Assembly (NCBI GenBank): GCA_013203145.1 | Contig: JABMOV010000050.1 | Location: 1-46,098 of the forward strand | Length of the DNA stretch: 46,098 nucleotides | Reading direction: 5' to 3' | Source of the DNA: Fidelibacterota bacterium | GTDB lineage: Bacteria > Fidelibacterota > Marinisomatia > Marinisomatales > JABMOV01 | The notes under the pieces: model-generated | Told to the model about the DNA's origin: nothing | The model's database searches: none | What the model saw: the letters and a program-made list of their open reading frames with translations, nothing else | Part shown: piece by piece, positions 35,144-44,085 of the stretch | Position numbering within the stretch: position 1 is the first letter of the stretch | Layout of the letters: the number at the start of each line of letters is the position of its first letter | Translations under genes and position numbers: made by a program

Positions 35144-35815
35144 TTAAACAAATTCCGAAATGAATCGATACATGAGCCAAAAATGTGATGCGCTTCCCAA
35201 TAGTACAAAAATATGGAAGAGCTCATGAGAGCCAAAAACTTTTGGCCATAATTTGGGCCATTCCAATGCAAAAACTACCGCACCGACTGTGTAAAAAACT
35301 CCACCAGCAAATAGCCAGAATATTGCCTGTGGCTGAAGCGTAGTGACCATTGGATATATGGCAATCAAGGCTAACCAGCCCATACCCACATAGATGGCAG
35401 CTGCCAGCCAATCTGGAGCGTGGATATAGAAGATTTTGATCAATATCCCCACGGCAGTAATTCCCCATACAACTCCAAACATTGACCAACCCCAGGCACC
35501 ACGCAAAGGAATAAGACAGACGGGTGTATAGGATGCAGCAATCAAAACGAATATCATGATGTGATCGATTTTTCTCAGAACCCGTTCAGCTTTTCCTTTA
35601 ACAGGAATCCAATGATATAATGTACTGGCAAGGTATAGTAGGATTAATCCGGCTCCGAAAATGGAATAGGACACAATGTGCCACACACTTTCTATTTTAA
35701 CGCCAAGAATGACCAATACCACCAATGCAATTATGGCGAGAACGAATCCAATAAAATGTGTGAGTCCGCTTAAGGGATCTTTGAAATACTTTGGTATGAA
35801 TTGCAACAGTTTCAT
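35144..35815 (-). CDS. Hemolysin III/TrhA family membrane protein
   Basis: A 223-residue protein with seven hydrophobic helices. PAQR/hemolysin III family features are the early LTHFIGFVLA segment with His, the LYLASTLYHW motif, the RKIDHIMIFVLIAASYTP motif, and the late GSHELFHIFVLLGSASHF motif. The conserved His residues probably bind zinc. Relatives in bacteria take part in membrane-lipid control, which fits a place inside a fatty-acid operon between the thiolase and FadN-like genes. Function here is inference. Confidence 0.88.
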   Translation of the reverse strand: MKLLQFIPKYFKDPLSGLTHFIGFVLAIIALVVLVILGVKIESVWHIVSYSIFGAGLILLYLASTLYHWIPVKGKAERVLRKIDHIMIFVLIAASYTPVCLIPLRGAWGWSMFGVVWGITAVGILIKIFYIHAPDWLAAAIYVGMGWLALIAIYPMVTTLQPQAIFWLFAGGVFYTVGAVVFALEWPKLWPKVFGSHELFHIFVLLGSASHFWLMYRFISEFV

Positions 35816-35836
35816 TCTTAATCCTTGAAACTTCCG

Positions 35837-36970
35837 TTATCTTTTAATAATCGTAGCAATTCCTTGCCCCGTTCCAATACACATCGTTGCTAGTCCAACG
35901 TGAGTATTTTTCTGTTCCATGACATTGATCAATGTTGTCAAAATGCGTGCACCTGAGCAGCCCAGCGGATGTCCAAGAGCGATAGCGCCACCATTCAAAT
36001 TTATTTTGCTCTCATCCCAACCGCCTTCTCTAATGACATAAAGAGATTGGGCACCAAATGCTTCATTTAATTCAATAGTTTCAACGTCATCCATGGTGAG
36101 TCCGGCTTTTTTCAAAACTTTTTCCGTGGCAGGGAGGGGACCCATTCCCATGCGTGTCCAATCCACGCCCGCAACTGCGCGGGATACGATTTCTGCGCGA
36201 ATTGGCAATCCATGCTTTTCTGCATATTCTTTACTGGTAATCAAAATTGCTGCAGCACCAACTGAAATGGGAGAGCTCGTGGCGGCGGTAATTGACCCAC
36301 CTTCCATAAAGGCAGGTTTTAAACTTTTGATTTTCTCCACATCAGGTTCACGTGGACCTTCATCACGTTCAACAGTCGCTTCACCATATACATCAATGGG
36401 AATCAACTCATTCGTATAATTTCCAGCCTCATAGGCTGCTAATGCTTTTTTGTGGGAATTAATGGCAAACGCATCCTGATCATCGCGGGAAATATTCCCT
36501 TCCTTTGCCAGAATTTCTGCGGTTTCGCCCATCCCAATGTAAAATTCCTGCTCAGCTAATTCGGGATGAAAATCAGGGGCAAAACCACCCATAGGAACAG
36601 AAAACATATCTTCCACACCCGCAGCGATACCAACTTCCATATCACCAGATTCAATGGCGGTGGAGATTTGATGCACGGCATCCATGGAAGAACCGCAAAA
36701 GCGATTCACCACTTTACCAGCCGTTGTGATTGGCAAACCTGCAAGTGCGCCAACCGATCGCGCCATGAGCATCCCCTGGGGACCTTCAGGAAAGGCGCAT
36801 CCAAGGACCAAATCTTCAACATCGTCTGAGTCGAAATTTTCGTGTCTCGCCAACAAACCTTTCACGACTTGAGCGGTAAGATCATCTGGACGAATGCCGA
36901 TTAGTTGACCATTTTTAATTCCGATCGGTGAACGAACGGCATCGATAATTACTGCAATAATTTTTCCCAT
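35837..36970 (-). CDS. fadA: Acetyl-CoA acyltransferase (thiolase)
   Basis: A 377-residue thiolase, which cleaves 3-ketoacyl-CoA with CoA to give acetyl-CoA. The nucleophile is C92 in [11 protein letters not shown]; the His of [10 protein letters not shown] (about 334) and the Cys of MCIGTGQG (about 365) complete the active site. The length is slightly below average because the loop domain is compact. It follows the acyl-CoA dehydrogenase gene by 18 bp. Confidence 0.94.
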   Translation of the reverse strand: MGKIIAVIIDAVRSPIGIKNGQLIGIRPDDLTAQVVKGLLARHENFDSDDVEDLVLGCAFPEGPQGMLMARSVGALAGLPITTAGKVVNRFCGSSMDAVHQISTAIESGDMEVGIAAGVEDMFSVPMGGFAPDFHPELAEQEFYIGMGETAEILAKEGNISRDDQDAFAINSHKKALAAYEAGNYTNELIPIDVYGEATVERDEGPREPDVEKIKSLKPAFMEGGSITAATSSPISVGAAAILITSKEYAEKHGLPIRAEIVSRAVAGVDWTRMGMGPLPATEKVLKKAGLTMDDVETIELNEAFGAQSLYVIREGGWDESKINLNGGAIALGHPLGCSGARILTTLINVMEQKNTHVGLATMCIGTGQGIATIIKR

Positions 36971-36988
36971 GATTGACTCCGGTTTAGG

Positions 36989-38770
36989 TTAATAGGGATA
37001 AGCTTTTTGATGATAGACAGCTTCAGAAATATGTCTTTTCAGCCCGATGATATCGGTTCGTGGTAGCATTCGCGCCTGGAATGACCTCAGAAAATCAATG
37101 ATACTTTCTGGTAAATGACCGTGGTAAATACCATTAAATCCTGTGAGTGCTGTATTTAATAGTCGAATGCTGGATTCTGCGGTTTGCACTTTTGCAATAG
37201 CAAGAATCGTTGAATCTGATTCACCCTTTCTCAAAAGATGGTTTACTCGTGCCAGGACACTTTCACTTGTATAAATATCTGTAAACATATTGGCAAGAAT
37301 TTCCGTTAATTGCTGTTCGTGACGTAAATCCTGACCAAATTCGCACATAGCTTCATGAAAAAGATAGAGGGTAAGGCGTTTCCCTGTTTCAACGGCATCC
37401 ACTTCATGTTTCAATGCTTCAGGAATATTTTCTAGTTTTCCATTCTCCATGAATGTATTGATTCTGCGAATAGCATCTCGAATTGGCAATTCCTCAGTAA
37501 GTGCTTTTTTAAGCATATAACCAGAAATAATCTGGCGGTTAATTTCATTTGATCCTTCCCAGATACGATCAATACGAGTATCGCGATAGGCTTTTGCCAT
37601 GGGATATTCTTCGATGAATCCATACCCACCAAAAATTTGAATACCATGATCTGCAATCAAACCAAGTGTTTCACTGCCATAGACTTTTGCCATGGACGCT
37701 TCAATGGCATATTGCTCCATTGCTTTACCCATTTGCAAATAATAATCATCAGCAGTATGATCCAATTCATCGATGGCTTCCTGGATTTGACCGATGGTGC
37801 GATAAATCATACTATCAGCAGCGTAAATACGAACCGCCATGTCTGCAATCTTGCCGCGAATGACATCAAAATTGGAAATGGATTGACCGAATTGTTTCCG
37901 TGATAAAGCATAATTTACTGCTTCTGTGAGAATTTCTTTTGAGCCACCCAATCCTGAGGCAGCAAGTTTGAAACGACCCATATTTAATACGTTAAATGCA
38001 ATGGCTGCACCTTTGCCGATTTCATAGAGCAAGTTTTCAGCCGGTACTTTGGCGTCTGTGAATTGGAGGGAAGTGGTAGATGATCCTTTAATTCCCATTT
38101 TCTTTTCTTCGGGTCCAATAGTAAAACCGGGCGTATCCCGATCAACAATGAAAGCACTGAATTTGGAGCCATCCACCTGGGCAAAAATGATATAAACGTC
38201 GGCCCAATCACCATTGGTAATAAACTGTTTTTCACCAGTAAGTAAATAGTGCTTTCCGTCTTCTGATAAAATTGCTTTAGTTTTGGCGTTAGTTGCGTCT
38301 GAGCCAGAGGATGGTTCTGTTAGCCCATAGGCGCCGATCCATTCACCGGATACCAGTTTTGGTAAATATTTTTCTTTTTGCTCAGGAGTACCAAACCAGA
38401 CAATTGGCAAACATCCAATCCCTGTTTGAACCGACCAGGTGGTGGTAAAGGAGGCACTAAATCCGGCGGACATTGCTTCAGCCACAATGGCAGTGGTGAT
38501 TTTATCCAATTCCATGCCACCATATTGTTCTGGCACATCGACACCAAGTAATCCCAGTTCACCCATTTCTTTTATAAGGCCCAGGCTCAGGTCTTTATCA
38601 AATTTTTCGATGTTATCCATGTTCTCACGAATTCGTTCTTTCGCAAATTCTTTTACCATGGATTCAATGTCACGGTGATCTTCGGAAAATTGTTCACGAG
38701 AAAACGCAGGCGTAGCTCCAAACGGCTCTACTAAAAAACGTCCCCCGGTTTTTGGTATGGATTCACTCAT
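36989..38770 (-). CDS. fadE: Acyl-CoA dehydrogenase (FadE-like, long form)
   Basis: A 593-residue flavin enzyme that starts beta-oxidation by dehydrogenating acyl-CoA. The acyl-CoA dehydrogenase core occupies about 30-420: YGLTEPSSGSDA (FAD-binding), KQFITNG, and RIWEGSNEINRQ, which holds the catalytic Glu. A C-terminal extension of about 170 residues matches the long form seen with FadN-type operons in Bacillus and relatives. The start overlaps the TetR stop by ATGA. Confidence 0.92.
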   Translation of the reverse strand: MSESIPKTGGRFLVEPFGATPAFSREQFSEDHRDIESMVKEFAKERIRENMDNIEKFDKDLSLGLIKEMGELGLLGVDVPEQYGGMELDKITTAIVAEAMSAGFSASFTTTWSVQTGIGCLPIVWFGTPEQKEKYLPKLVSGEWIGAYGLTEPSSGSDATNAKTKAILSEDGKHYLLTGEKQFITNGDWADVYIIFAQVDGSKFSAFIVDRDTPGFTIGPEEKKMGIKGSSTTSLQFTDAKVPAENLLYEIGKGAAIAFNVLNMGRFKLAASGLGGSKEILTEAVNYALSRKQFGQSISNFDVIRGKIADMAVRIYAADSMIYRTIGQIQEAIDELDHTADDYYLQMGKAMEQYAIEASMAKVYGSETLGLIADHGIQIFGGYGFIEEYPMAKAYRDTRIDRIWEGSNEINRQIISGYMLKKALTEELPIRDAIRRINTFMENGKLENIPEALKHEVDAVETGKRLTLYLFHEAMCEFGQDLRHEQQLTEILANMFTDIYTSESVLARVNHLLRKGESDSTILAIAKVQTAESSIRLLNTALTGFNGIYHGHLPESIIDFLRSFQARMLPRTDIIGLKRHISEAVYHQKAYPY

Positions 38771-39375
38771 GATAATTCCTTGTTAGGTGTTGTTAATCCG
38801 GCTTCAATAAACTGGTAAATAGTTTCCATGTAGCTCCGGACAGATATATTATTGGCGTCAAAAAGGGTAAACCAAATAATTCCCTCGATATTGATCATAA
38901 TGGATAAGGCTGCAGTTTGAGTATCCTCGATAAAGAATTCACCATTGGATTTCCCATGCAGAAGGATGGTTTCGATGATATGGACGAATTCAGAATATAC
39001 TTTCTGAACTTTTTGATGAAAGTCGTCATCCCTGCCTGATAAAGCCCAAAACTCTACCATGGCTTTAAAGACAGCCGAATCTGATTCATACTGATCAACA
39101 AAAAACTGAAATAGAGAATGCAATTGTTGGGAGGCTGGCAAGTCTTCTTCAACAATATGATTTAATGGCGCGCTATATTCGATAACCCAGTGATTGACCA
39201 GGGAAAGGTAAACGTCCTTTTTTGATTTGTAGTACCAGTAAATGGCACCTTTACTCATACCGGATTCGGCGACGATATCATCCATACGGCTCTGGTCAAA
39301 ACCCTTATCAACAATGACCTTGAGCGCAGCGTCTAAAATCTGTGTTTTTTTGAGATCTTGTTTTGATTCATTCAT
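38767..39375 (-). CDS. TetR-family regulator of beta-oxidation (FadR-like)
   Basis: A 202-residue TetR repressor with a typical N-terminal helix-turn-helix (about 10-58: MDDIVAESGMSKGAIYWYYKSKKDVYLSL in pieces) and a helical ligand domain. It is the first gene of an operon for fatty-acid breakdown, so it probably senses acyl-CoA and releases DNA when fatty acids are present, as Bacillus FadR does. An imperfect palindrome lies just before its start, which would give self-control. Confidence 0.9.
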   Translation of the reverse strand: MNESKQDLKKTQILDAALKVIVDKGFDQSRMDDIVAESGMSKGAIYWYYKSKKDVYLSLVNHWVIEYSAPLNHIVEEDLPASQQLHSLFQFFVDQYESDSAVFKAMVEFWALSGRDDDFHQKVQKVYSEFVHIIETILLHGKSNGEFFIEDTQTAALSIMINIEGIIWFTLFDANNISVRSYMETIYQFIEAGLTTPNKELS

Positions 39376-39382
39376 AAACTAG

Positions 39383-39396
39383 ACTGACTGGTCGGT
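39383..39396. promoter_or_regulatory. Candidate TetR operator
   Basis: ACTGAC-TG-GTCGGT is an imperfect palindrome (5 of 6 positions pair) 7 bp before the TetR start. It resembles the GAC...GTC sites of many TetR repressors. Confidence 0.55.
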
Positions 39397-39442
39397 TTAT
39401 TTTACATGAAATCAAATCGGAGATCAATGGTTTAATTTGTTA

Positions 39443-39471
39443 TTTATTGGTGATCATTTTATTGGTGATCA
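39443..39471. repeat. Two 14-base direct repeats
   Basis: TTTATTGGTGATCA occurs at 39443-39456 and 39458-39471, spaced by one base. The repeats lie between the divergent TetR and esterase genes and could be a regulator site or a chance slippage. Confidence 0.6.
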
Positions 39472-39582
39472 CTTTAAATGAGACGCTTTTTCTAACATAG
39501 TATTTCCAATTCCCTTTTTTATTCTAATTCAATTATTAGGGGTATATTTTATAGAATAATACAATCTATGCAAGAGGATTAC

Positions 39583-41277
39583 ATGCTTATCGAACACCGT
39601 TTCAAATTCCAATTATTTATATTTTTCGGTTTATCTATTCAAACAATAGGCTTTTCAGAAGGTATAGTTATAGATGACACTTTTTACAGTAAATCACTTG
39701 AAATGGAGAAAATGGTAGATGTTTATTTGCCTGAGGGATATGATTCAGCTAGTATCACTCAACAATATCCGGTAGTGTATTTTTTACATGGCGGATGGGG
39801 CAATCAGGACGACTATTCTAATATAATTCATGTACTGGATTCACTCATTGGAGAAAAAATTATTGATCCGGTTATCGTCGTAAAACCAGATGGAAGCATG
39901 GAGCCATATTTAGGAAGTAGCTACGTTAATTCTGTTTTATTTGGATCTGTAGAAGATTATATCACTTTCGATCTGATCGAATATATTGATACTAATTATA
40001 ATACTGATCCAAGGAGAGAAAAACGAAGTATAATGGGACATTCAATGGGTGGAGAAGGTTCGATGCGTATTGCTTTGAAACACCCAAAATTATATGCAGG
40101 CGTAGCTTCCCATGGCGGAATTTTAGATTCAAAATTTTCAGAATTTATCTTTCCTAGAATAATTAGTGAATTAGACTCAACTAAAGTTATTAAGCCTGAG
40201 AATGGTCTATTTTCTGAAATCCTTTTCAGTAAAGCTGCGGCATGGTCACCCAATTTGGAAAAACCACCACATTTCGTTGATCTCCCTATAGATTCAAGTG
40301 GCAAGATTCTAGAGGAAGTTTGGGTCAAATGGAGAGAAAATTCAGCAATATATCTTGTAGACTCATACGATAAGAGCACTAACCTGGCCATCTATCTGGA
40401 TTGTGGTACTCAGGATTTTATTCATCCTTATAATGTTTCCTTCAGCAAGCATCTTGATTCTTTAAATATAACACACACATTTAAATCTTACGAAGGGAAC
40501 CATAACAACCGCTTAACAAGCAGATTTTCAATTGCATTAACCTATTTAGACAGCGTTATGAATTTTATTCCTGAACATACGATTTATTTTAAAAGTCCAG
40601 CTGTTAACGAATGTATATTAAATATGCCAAGCGATTACCAACCAGATAAATCATATCCAATGGTAATTAATCTTCACGGTGGAGGTAGTTCTTATCAGGC
40701 TCATAGTAAAATATATAAATACGTTGATGCACCTGGCTTCATTATGGCAACTCCACAGGCACCTTACAAATGGTTAATGGATAGTGAAATTGGATATGAT
40801 TGGTCGGCCTGGCCTACTGGTGATCTTGAAGTAATGAATACAGCATTAGATTACTCTTCAGAATACATAGCTAATTTAGTTGAATCATTAAAGAGTAATT
40901 ATCATATCAGTGAATTATACCTAATGGGATTTTCCCAAGGATCCATTGTCACAATGTTCGCCGGTATCCATAATTATAAATCATTTGATGGATTAATAAT
41001 CCTCTCAGGGGCTCCATTTAAGGATCCTTTTTGCCCCCCCTTCATGGATTGCTTTGAACCGGAGTGGCCAAATGATAAGGCAATTAGAAAAGCCAAACGG
41101 TTGAAGATATTTATTGCTCATGGACTTAATGATCCTCGGATTGATATCCAATTAGCCCATAAGTCAGAGGGTGTATTTAAAGCCTTTGGATATGATGTTA
41201 CCTTTTTTGACTTTGATGGTGGCCATAACATAACCAGGAATGAGATGAATCAAATTAATGACTGGCTTACTCACTAG
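39583..41277 (+). CDS. Exported two-domain esterase
   Basis: A 564-residue protein with an N-terminal signal peptide (about 1-26) and two alpha/beta-hydrolase domains. Domain 1 (about 30-320) has HGGW and the nucleophile elbow GHSMGG, as in esterase D proteins. Domain 2 (about 335-560) has LHGGGSS, the elbow GFSQGS, the acid GLNDPRI and the His in GGHN, like phospholipase/carboxylesterases. So both have nucleophile Ser and at least domain 2 has a full triad. I chose ATG 39583, since AGAGG stands five bases upstream; ATG 39568 would add five residues. Substrate unknown. Confidence 0.82.
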   Translation: MLIEHRFKFQLFIFFGLSIQTIGFSEGIVIDDTFYSKSLEMEKMVDVYLPEGYDSASITQQYPVVYFLHGGWGNQDDYSNIIHVLDSLIGEKIIDPVIVVKPDGSMEPYLGSSYVNSVLFGSVEDYITFDLIEYIDTNYNTDPRREKRSIMGHSMGGEGSMRIALKHPKLYAGVASHGGILDSKFSEFIFPRIISELDSTKVIKPENGLFSEILFSKAAAWSPNLEKPPHFVDLPIDSSGKILEEVWVKWRENSAIYLVDSYDKSTNLAIYLDCGTQDFIHPYNVSFSKHLDSLNITHTFKSYEGNHNNRLTSRFSIALTYLDSVMNFIPEHTIYFKSPAVNECILNMPSDYQPDKSYPMVINLHGGGSSYQAHSKIYKYVDAPGFIMATPQAPYKWLMDSEIGYDWSAWPTGDLEVMNTALDYSSEYIANLVESLKSNYHISELYLMGFSQGSIVTMFAGIHNYKSFDGLIILSGAPFKDPFCPPFMDCFEPEWPNDKAIRKAKRLKIFIAHGLNDPRIDIQLAHKSEGVFKAFGYDVTFFDFDGGHNITRNEMNQINDWLTH

Positions 41278-41560
41278 AAATTAAGAATTGAAAAGCCTGA
41301 GGATAAAATACTATATAATTCCTCCAGAATCTTTGGCTTACGCTCTCATTCTCTTTTTCGGTGTTTGTCTCAACTAATCTGCACCCCCATATCTATATTT
41401 TTACAATCTAAAATATTTCCAAAGAAGTTTGGGATGAGTTAATCACAATTGATAGGCCATATTGCGGGCTATATCTCAGGTTTGGTTGCACTAAATTTCA
41501 CTAAGATATTGATTCAATTACGGGGTCAGAGTTACGTGGAATTTGTTTAGGAGAGAGATA

Positions 41561-42835
41561 ATGCATAAAAAGTTCATACCAATAATTATTTTGTCATTGG
41601 TCATCATTAAAGGAGAAGTAAACATGGATGCTGAATTGGCAAATGTAAAAGTAGATCGTTTACAAAAAATGCTTCCAAAAATATTACAGGAAAAAAATAT
41701 CGACTGCTGGCTCAACTTCACCCGTGAAGGAGCCACAGATCCACTTCTCCCACATTTAGGTAGCAATCACATGGTGGCTAGGGCTGCCTTGATATTTTCT
41801 TTCGATAATGATGGTAACTACCACCGTATTGCGATTGCTGCTTCCTACGATGTATCACCCCTAATCGATAGTGGTATATATGATGAAGTTATTGCTTATA
41901 AACAAGAAGGAGTGAAACCCCATCTTCAGCGAATAATAAGAGAATTTGATCCCCAAACTATTGCTATCAACCGTTCACGTGATTCTGCTATAGCCGACGG
42001 TTTGACAACCGGCCTATTTGATTACCTGGAAGAAAGTTTGCCAGAGTATAAGGAAAGGTTTATGTCATCTGAGGCATTAATAATATCTCTGTTCAGCCGC
42101 AAAATGCCTGTCGAAATTAAAGCTTTACGAACAGCCGTAGAGATTACTCAGCTGATAATAACTGAGGCTTTTAGCAGTACGGTAATCAAACCTGGTCTGA
42201 CTACTGAAATGGATGTTGCTAATTACATGCGCAAAAGAGGAGAGCAGCTGGGAGTTATTGAATCATGTATGAATATTGTAGTTGGTCCAATGCGCGGTCA
42301 TGGTGGGCCTACCAATAGAGTGATCCAACATGGTGATATTATACGTGCTGATATCTGTTTCCAATACAATGGTTACAACTCCGATATACAACGCACAGCT
42401 TATATATTGAAAGAAGGTGAGGAAGAAGCTCCGGATTTTGTTAACAAGTACTGGCAGGATTGTAAAGACGCTAACATGGCAGCACTGGATGCAATAAAAC
42501 CAGGAGTCATGGCCATTAAATCGGACACTGCCGGCCGTACACTTTTGGTAAATCGCGGGTATACGGAACAACCCTTCGGATCCGGTCATCCTATTGGCGG
42601 TAAGGTTCACGATATTGGTCCACTCCCGGCACCTGACTGGCCTGAGCGTTATGGCAGTTTGTCCTTCTTCCCTTATGAACCAGGTATGACTTTAGCCATC
42701 GAACCAGCAGTCATTATTGATGATGAGCGTCTTGGCGGTGAAGTTAATATAGGACTTGAGGAAGATATTTTGGTAACCGAGGAAGGTTATGAAGTCCTGG
42801 GTTCTCTTCAAAATGCTCTTTGGGTAATAAAGTAG
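41561..42835 (+). CDS. M24 family metallopeptidase (Xaa-Pro aminopeptidase type)
   Basis: A protein of the creatinase/aminopeptidase P fold. An N-terminal creatinase-like domain (about 30-180) precedes the M24 catalytic domain (about 185-424). All five metal ligands are visible: Asp in IIRADICF, Asp in NSDIQRT, His in GSGHPIGG, Glu in LAIEPAV and Glu in GLEEDIL. It would cleave N-terminal residues next to proline, or similar peptides. The ATG at 41561 follows AGGAGAGAG and gives a hydrophobic leader; a second ATG at 41624 follows AAAGGAG and gives a cytoplasmic form. Which start is used is unclear. Confidence 0.88.
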   Translation: MHKKFIPIIILSLVIIKGEVNMDAELANVKVDRLQKMLPKILQEKNIDCWLNFTREGATDPLLPHLGSNHMVARAALIFSFDNDGNYHRIAIAASYDVSPLIDSGIYDEVIAYKQEGVKPHLQRIIREFDPQTIAINRSRDSAIADGLTTGLFDYLEESLPEYKERFMSSEALIISLFSRKMPVEIKALRTAVEITQLIITEAFSSTVIKPGLTTEMDVANYMRKRGEQLGVIESCMNIVVGPMRGHGGPTNRVIQHGDIIRADICFQYNGYNSDIQRTAYILKEGEEEAPDFVNKYWQDCKDANMAALDAIKPGVMAIKSDTAGRTLLVNRGYTEQPFGSGHPIGGKVHDIGPLPAPDWPERYGSLSFFPYEPGMTLAIEPAVIIDDERLGGEVNIGLEEDILVTEEGYEVLGSLQNALWVIK

Positions 42836-42960
42836 ATATAAGGAATAAATTAGTAGCACAGTTCTTGCGCACATTAAGTTGGAGATTCTCTATAGAATAA
42901 CATAAAACATAACAGGGTTGCGGTTTCTATTTTCCATGGCTTCAATTTCATATCAATGAA

Positions 42961-43122
42961 ATGGTCGGTTTTGGCGTAACAAACCCAGAATGTGTTACAG
43001 ACCAAAAGATGTTAACTGCTTTTTTGACTTTTATAGATGTTCAAATAGAGGACTACTCAATATATGACGAAAAATATATTTTCGATGAGAATAATTTAAA
43101 TTTAAATCCAAGTCAGTATTAA
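42961..43122 (+). pseudogene. Possible small or decayed gene
   Basis: From ATG 42961 a 53-codon frame runs to TAA 43122. The frame stays open upstream to 42913 (CGFYFPWLQFHINEM in front), so it may be the tail of a decayed gene. No ribosome binding site or recognisable family is seen. The protein would be acidic and rich in Asn and Asp at its end. Confidence 0.25.
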
Positions 43123-43243
43123 TATCCCCTCAGTTCTGAATCGTATCGGTGATCTTACCTACGAAATGATTAATCTCTTTTGAAAAGTGTAACTAAAAAC
43201 AACAGTAATATATAAATCATAATATTTCTAACAAATTTAGGTT

Positions 43244-43289
43244 GCCCCACCTACATTTGTGCCTGGGGGGCAGGCAGCGTAGGCGGGGC
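43244..43289. repeat. GC-rich nested hairpin, REP-like
   Basis: GCCCCACCTAC (43244-43254) pairs with GTAGGCGGGGC (43279-43289); the one mismatch becomes a G-U pair in minus-strand RNA. Inside, GCCTG (43261-43265) and CAGGC (43271-43275) form a second stem around five G. Its GC content is far above the AT-rich flanks, as in repetitive extragenic palindromes. Only one copy is in this window. Confidence 0.55.
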
Positions 43290-43477
43290 TTTCCCCCAAA
43301 TATAATAAACACATATTAAGTTATAATTCGTTAAAAAAGAAATACGCTGAAGTACGTATTTATTAAACTTTATTTATTAATGAACTATGACTAATTATAT
43401 ATAAAAGATAATCTCAATAAAAGTAGATTGAGAAACTGCGTTATAAAAAACTCAGCACGATTTTAGAGAATCTTGTT

Positions 43478-43885
43478 TTAGGGTTCATTTAATTTCTTTG
43501 AATACTTTGCATATTTCATATCTTCTGCCAAGATATGTTGTTTCCACCAATCTTTTAAAAATATTAATATTTCTTCCCGAAGACTGCTATCTATTGCGAA
43601 GGCTGCTGTATTTAATTCCATAACCTTTTTCTTGAATAATAAATGGAGTTTCACGTGATTATCATAGCCAGGGAAATTAGACTTGGATATATAGTCTTCT
43701 TCGTAGCGCAGGTGAACCCAAAAATATTCCGTCATTTCAGATAATGATCGAGTAATATCTTCAGTATTCATCTGTCGCGAAAGATTATTCGATAGATTAC
43801 TGATTAGTTTGAAAATAATTTTGTGCTGGTCGTCCAGTTTTGTATGTCCAACACTATATTTTTCATCCCAAATGAAATCAACCAT
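43478..43885 (-). CDS. Bacteriohemerythrin
   Basis: A 135-residue four-helix protein with all seven di-iron ligands of hemerythrins: H21 (DDQH), H58 and E62 (HLRYEE), H77 and H81 (NHVKLH), and H117 and D122 (HILAED). The N-terminal W6 and Y10-SVG pattern is also typical. It binds oxygen reversibly and may store or sense it. It stands alone on the minus strand, divergent from the polyferredoxin gene. Confidence 0.94.
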   Translation of the reverse strand: MVDFIWDEKYSVGHTKLDDQHKIIFKLISNLSNNLSRQMNTEDITRSLSEMTEYFWVHLRYEEDYISKSNFPGYDNHVKLHLLFKKKVMELNTAAFAIDSSLREEILIFLKDWWKQHILAEDMKYAKYSKKLNEP

Positions 43886-44085
43886 GTAAGTACCCCCGCA
43901 TAACTAGTATTGATCCAAATTGTTTGAGTAGCATGTGAAAACTACATCGAAGACGATTAAAACTAGTTTAGTTCGACAAGAAATTCAACCGCTTGGAATA
44001 TGTGAAAAATGTCCAACAGTTATTGTTCCATTAGATAGTGTGTGTACAGTAATTTTTCATCTGTTTTAGGATAGGAAAATCGTAA

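Larger units (their letters stand above)
42836..43477. other. 642-bp gap without a convincing gene
   Basis: AT-rich sequence with no gene I can support. It contains a short open frame (42913-43122), a GC-rich hairpin (43244-43289) and a minor inverted repeat AAATACG/CGTATTT (43340-43361). Confidence 0.6.

Noticed and set aside
41443..41550. Open frame with IGHIAGYISGLVAL just before the M24 gene
   Set aside because: It is short, has no start codon with a ribosome binding site, and the resemblance to a membrane-protein end is too weak.
43340..43361. AAATACG/CGTATTT inverted repeat
   Set aside because: Seven-base AT-rich arms are common by chance in this composition; no gene ends close by on the plus strand.
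43886..44085. TTGAT-like half-sites suggesting an FNR box
   Set aside because: TTGATCCAAATTG matches only one half of the TTGAT-N4-ATCAA consensus, too weak to list.
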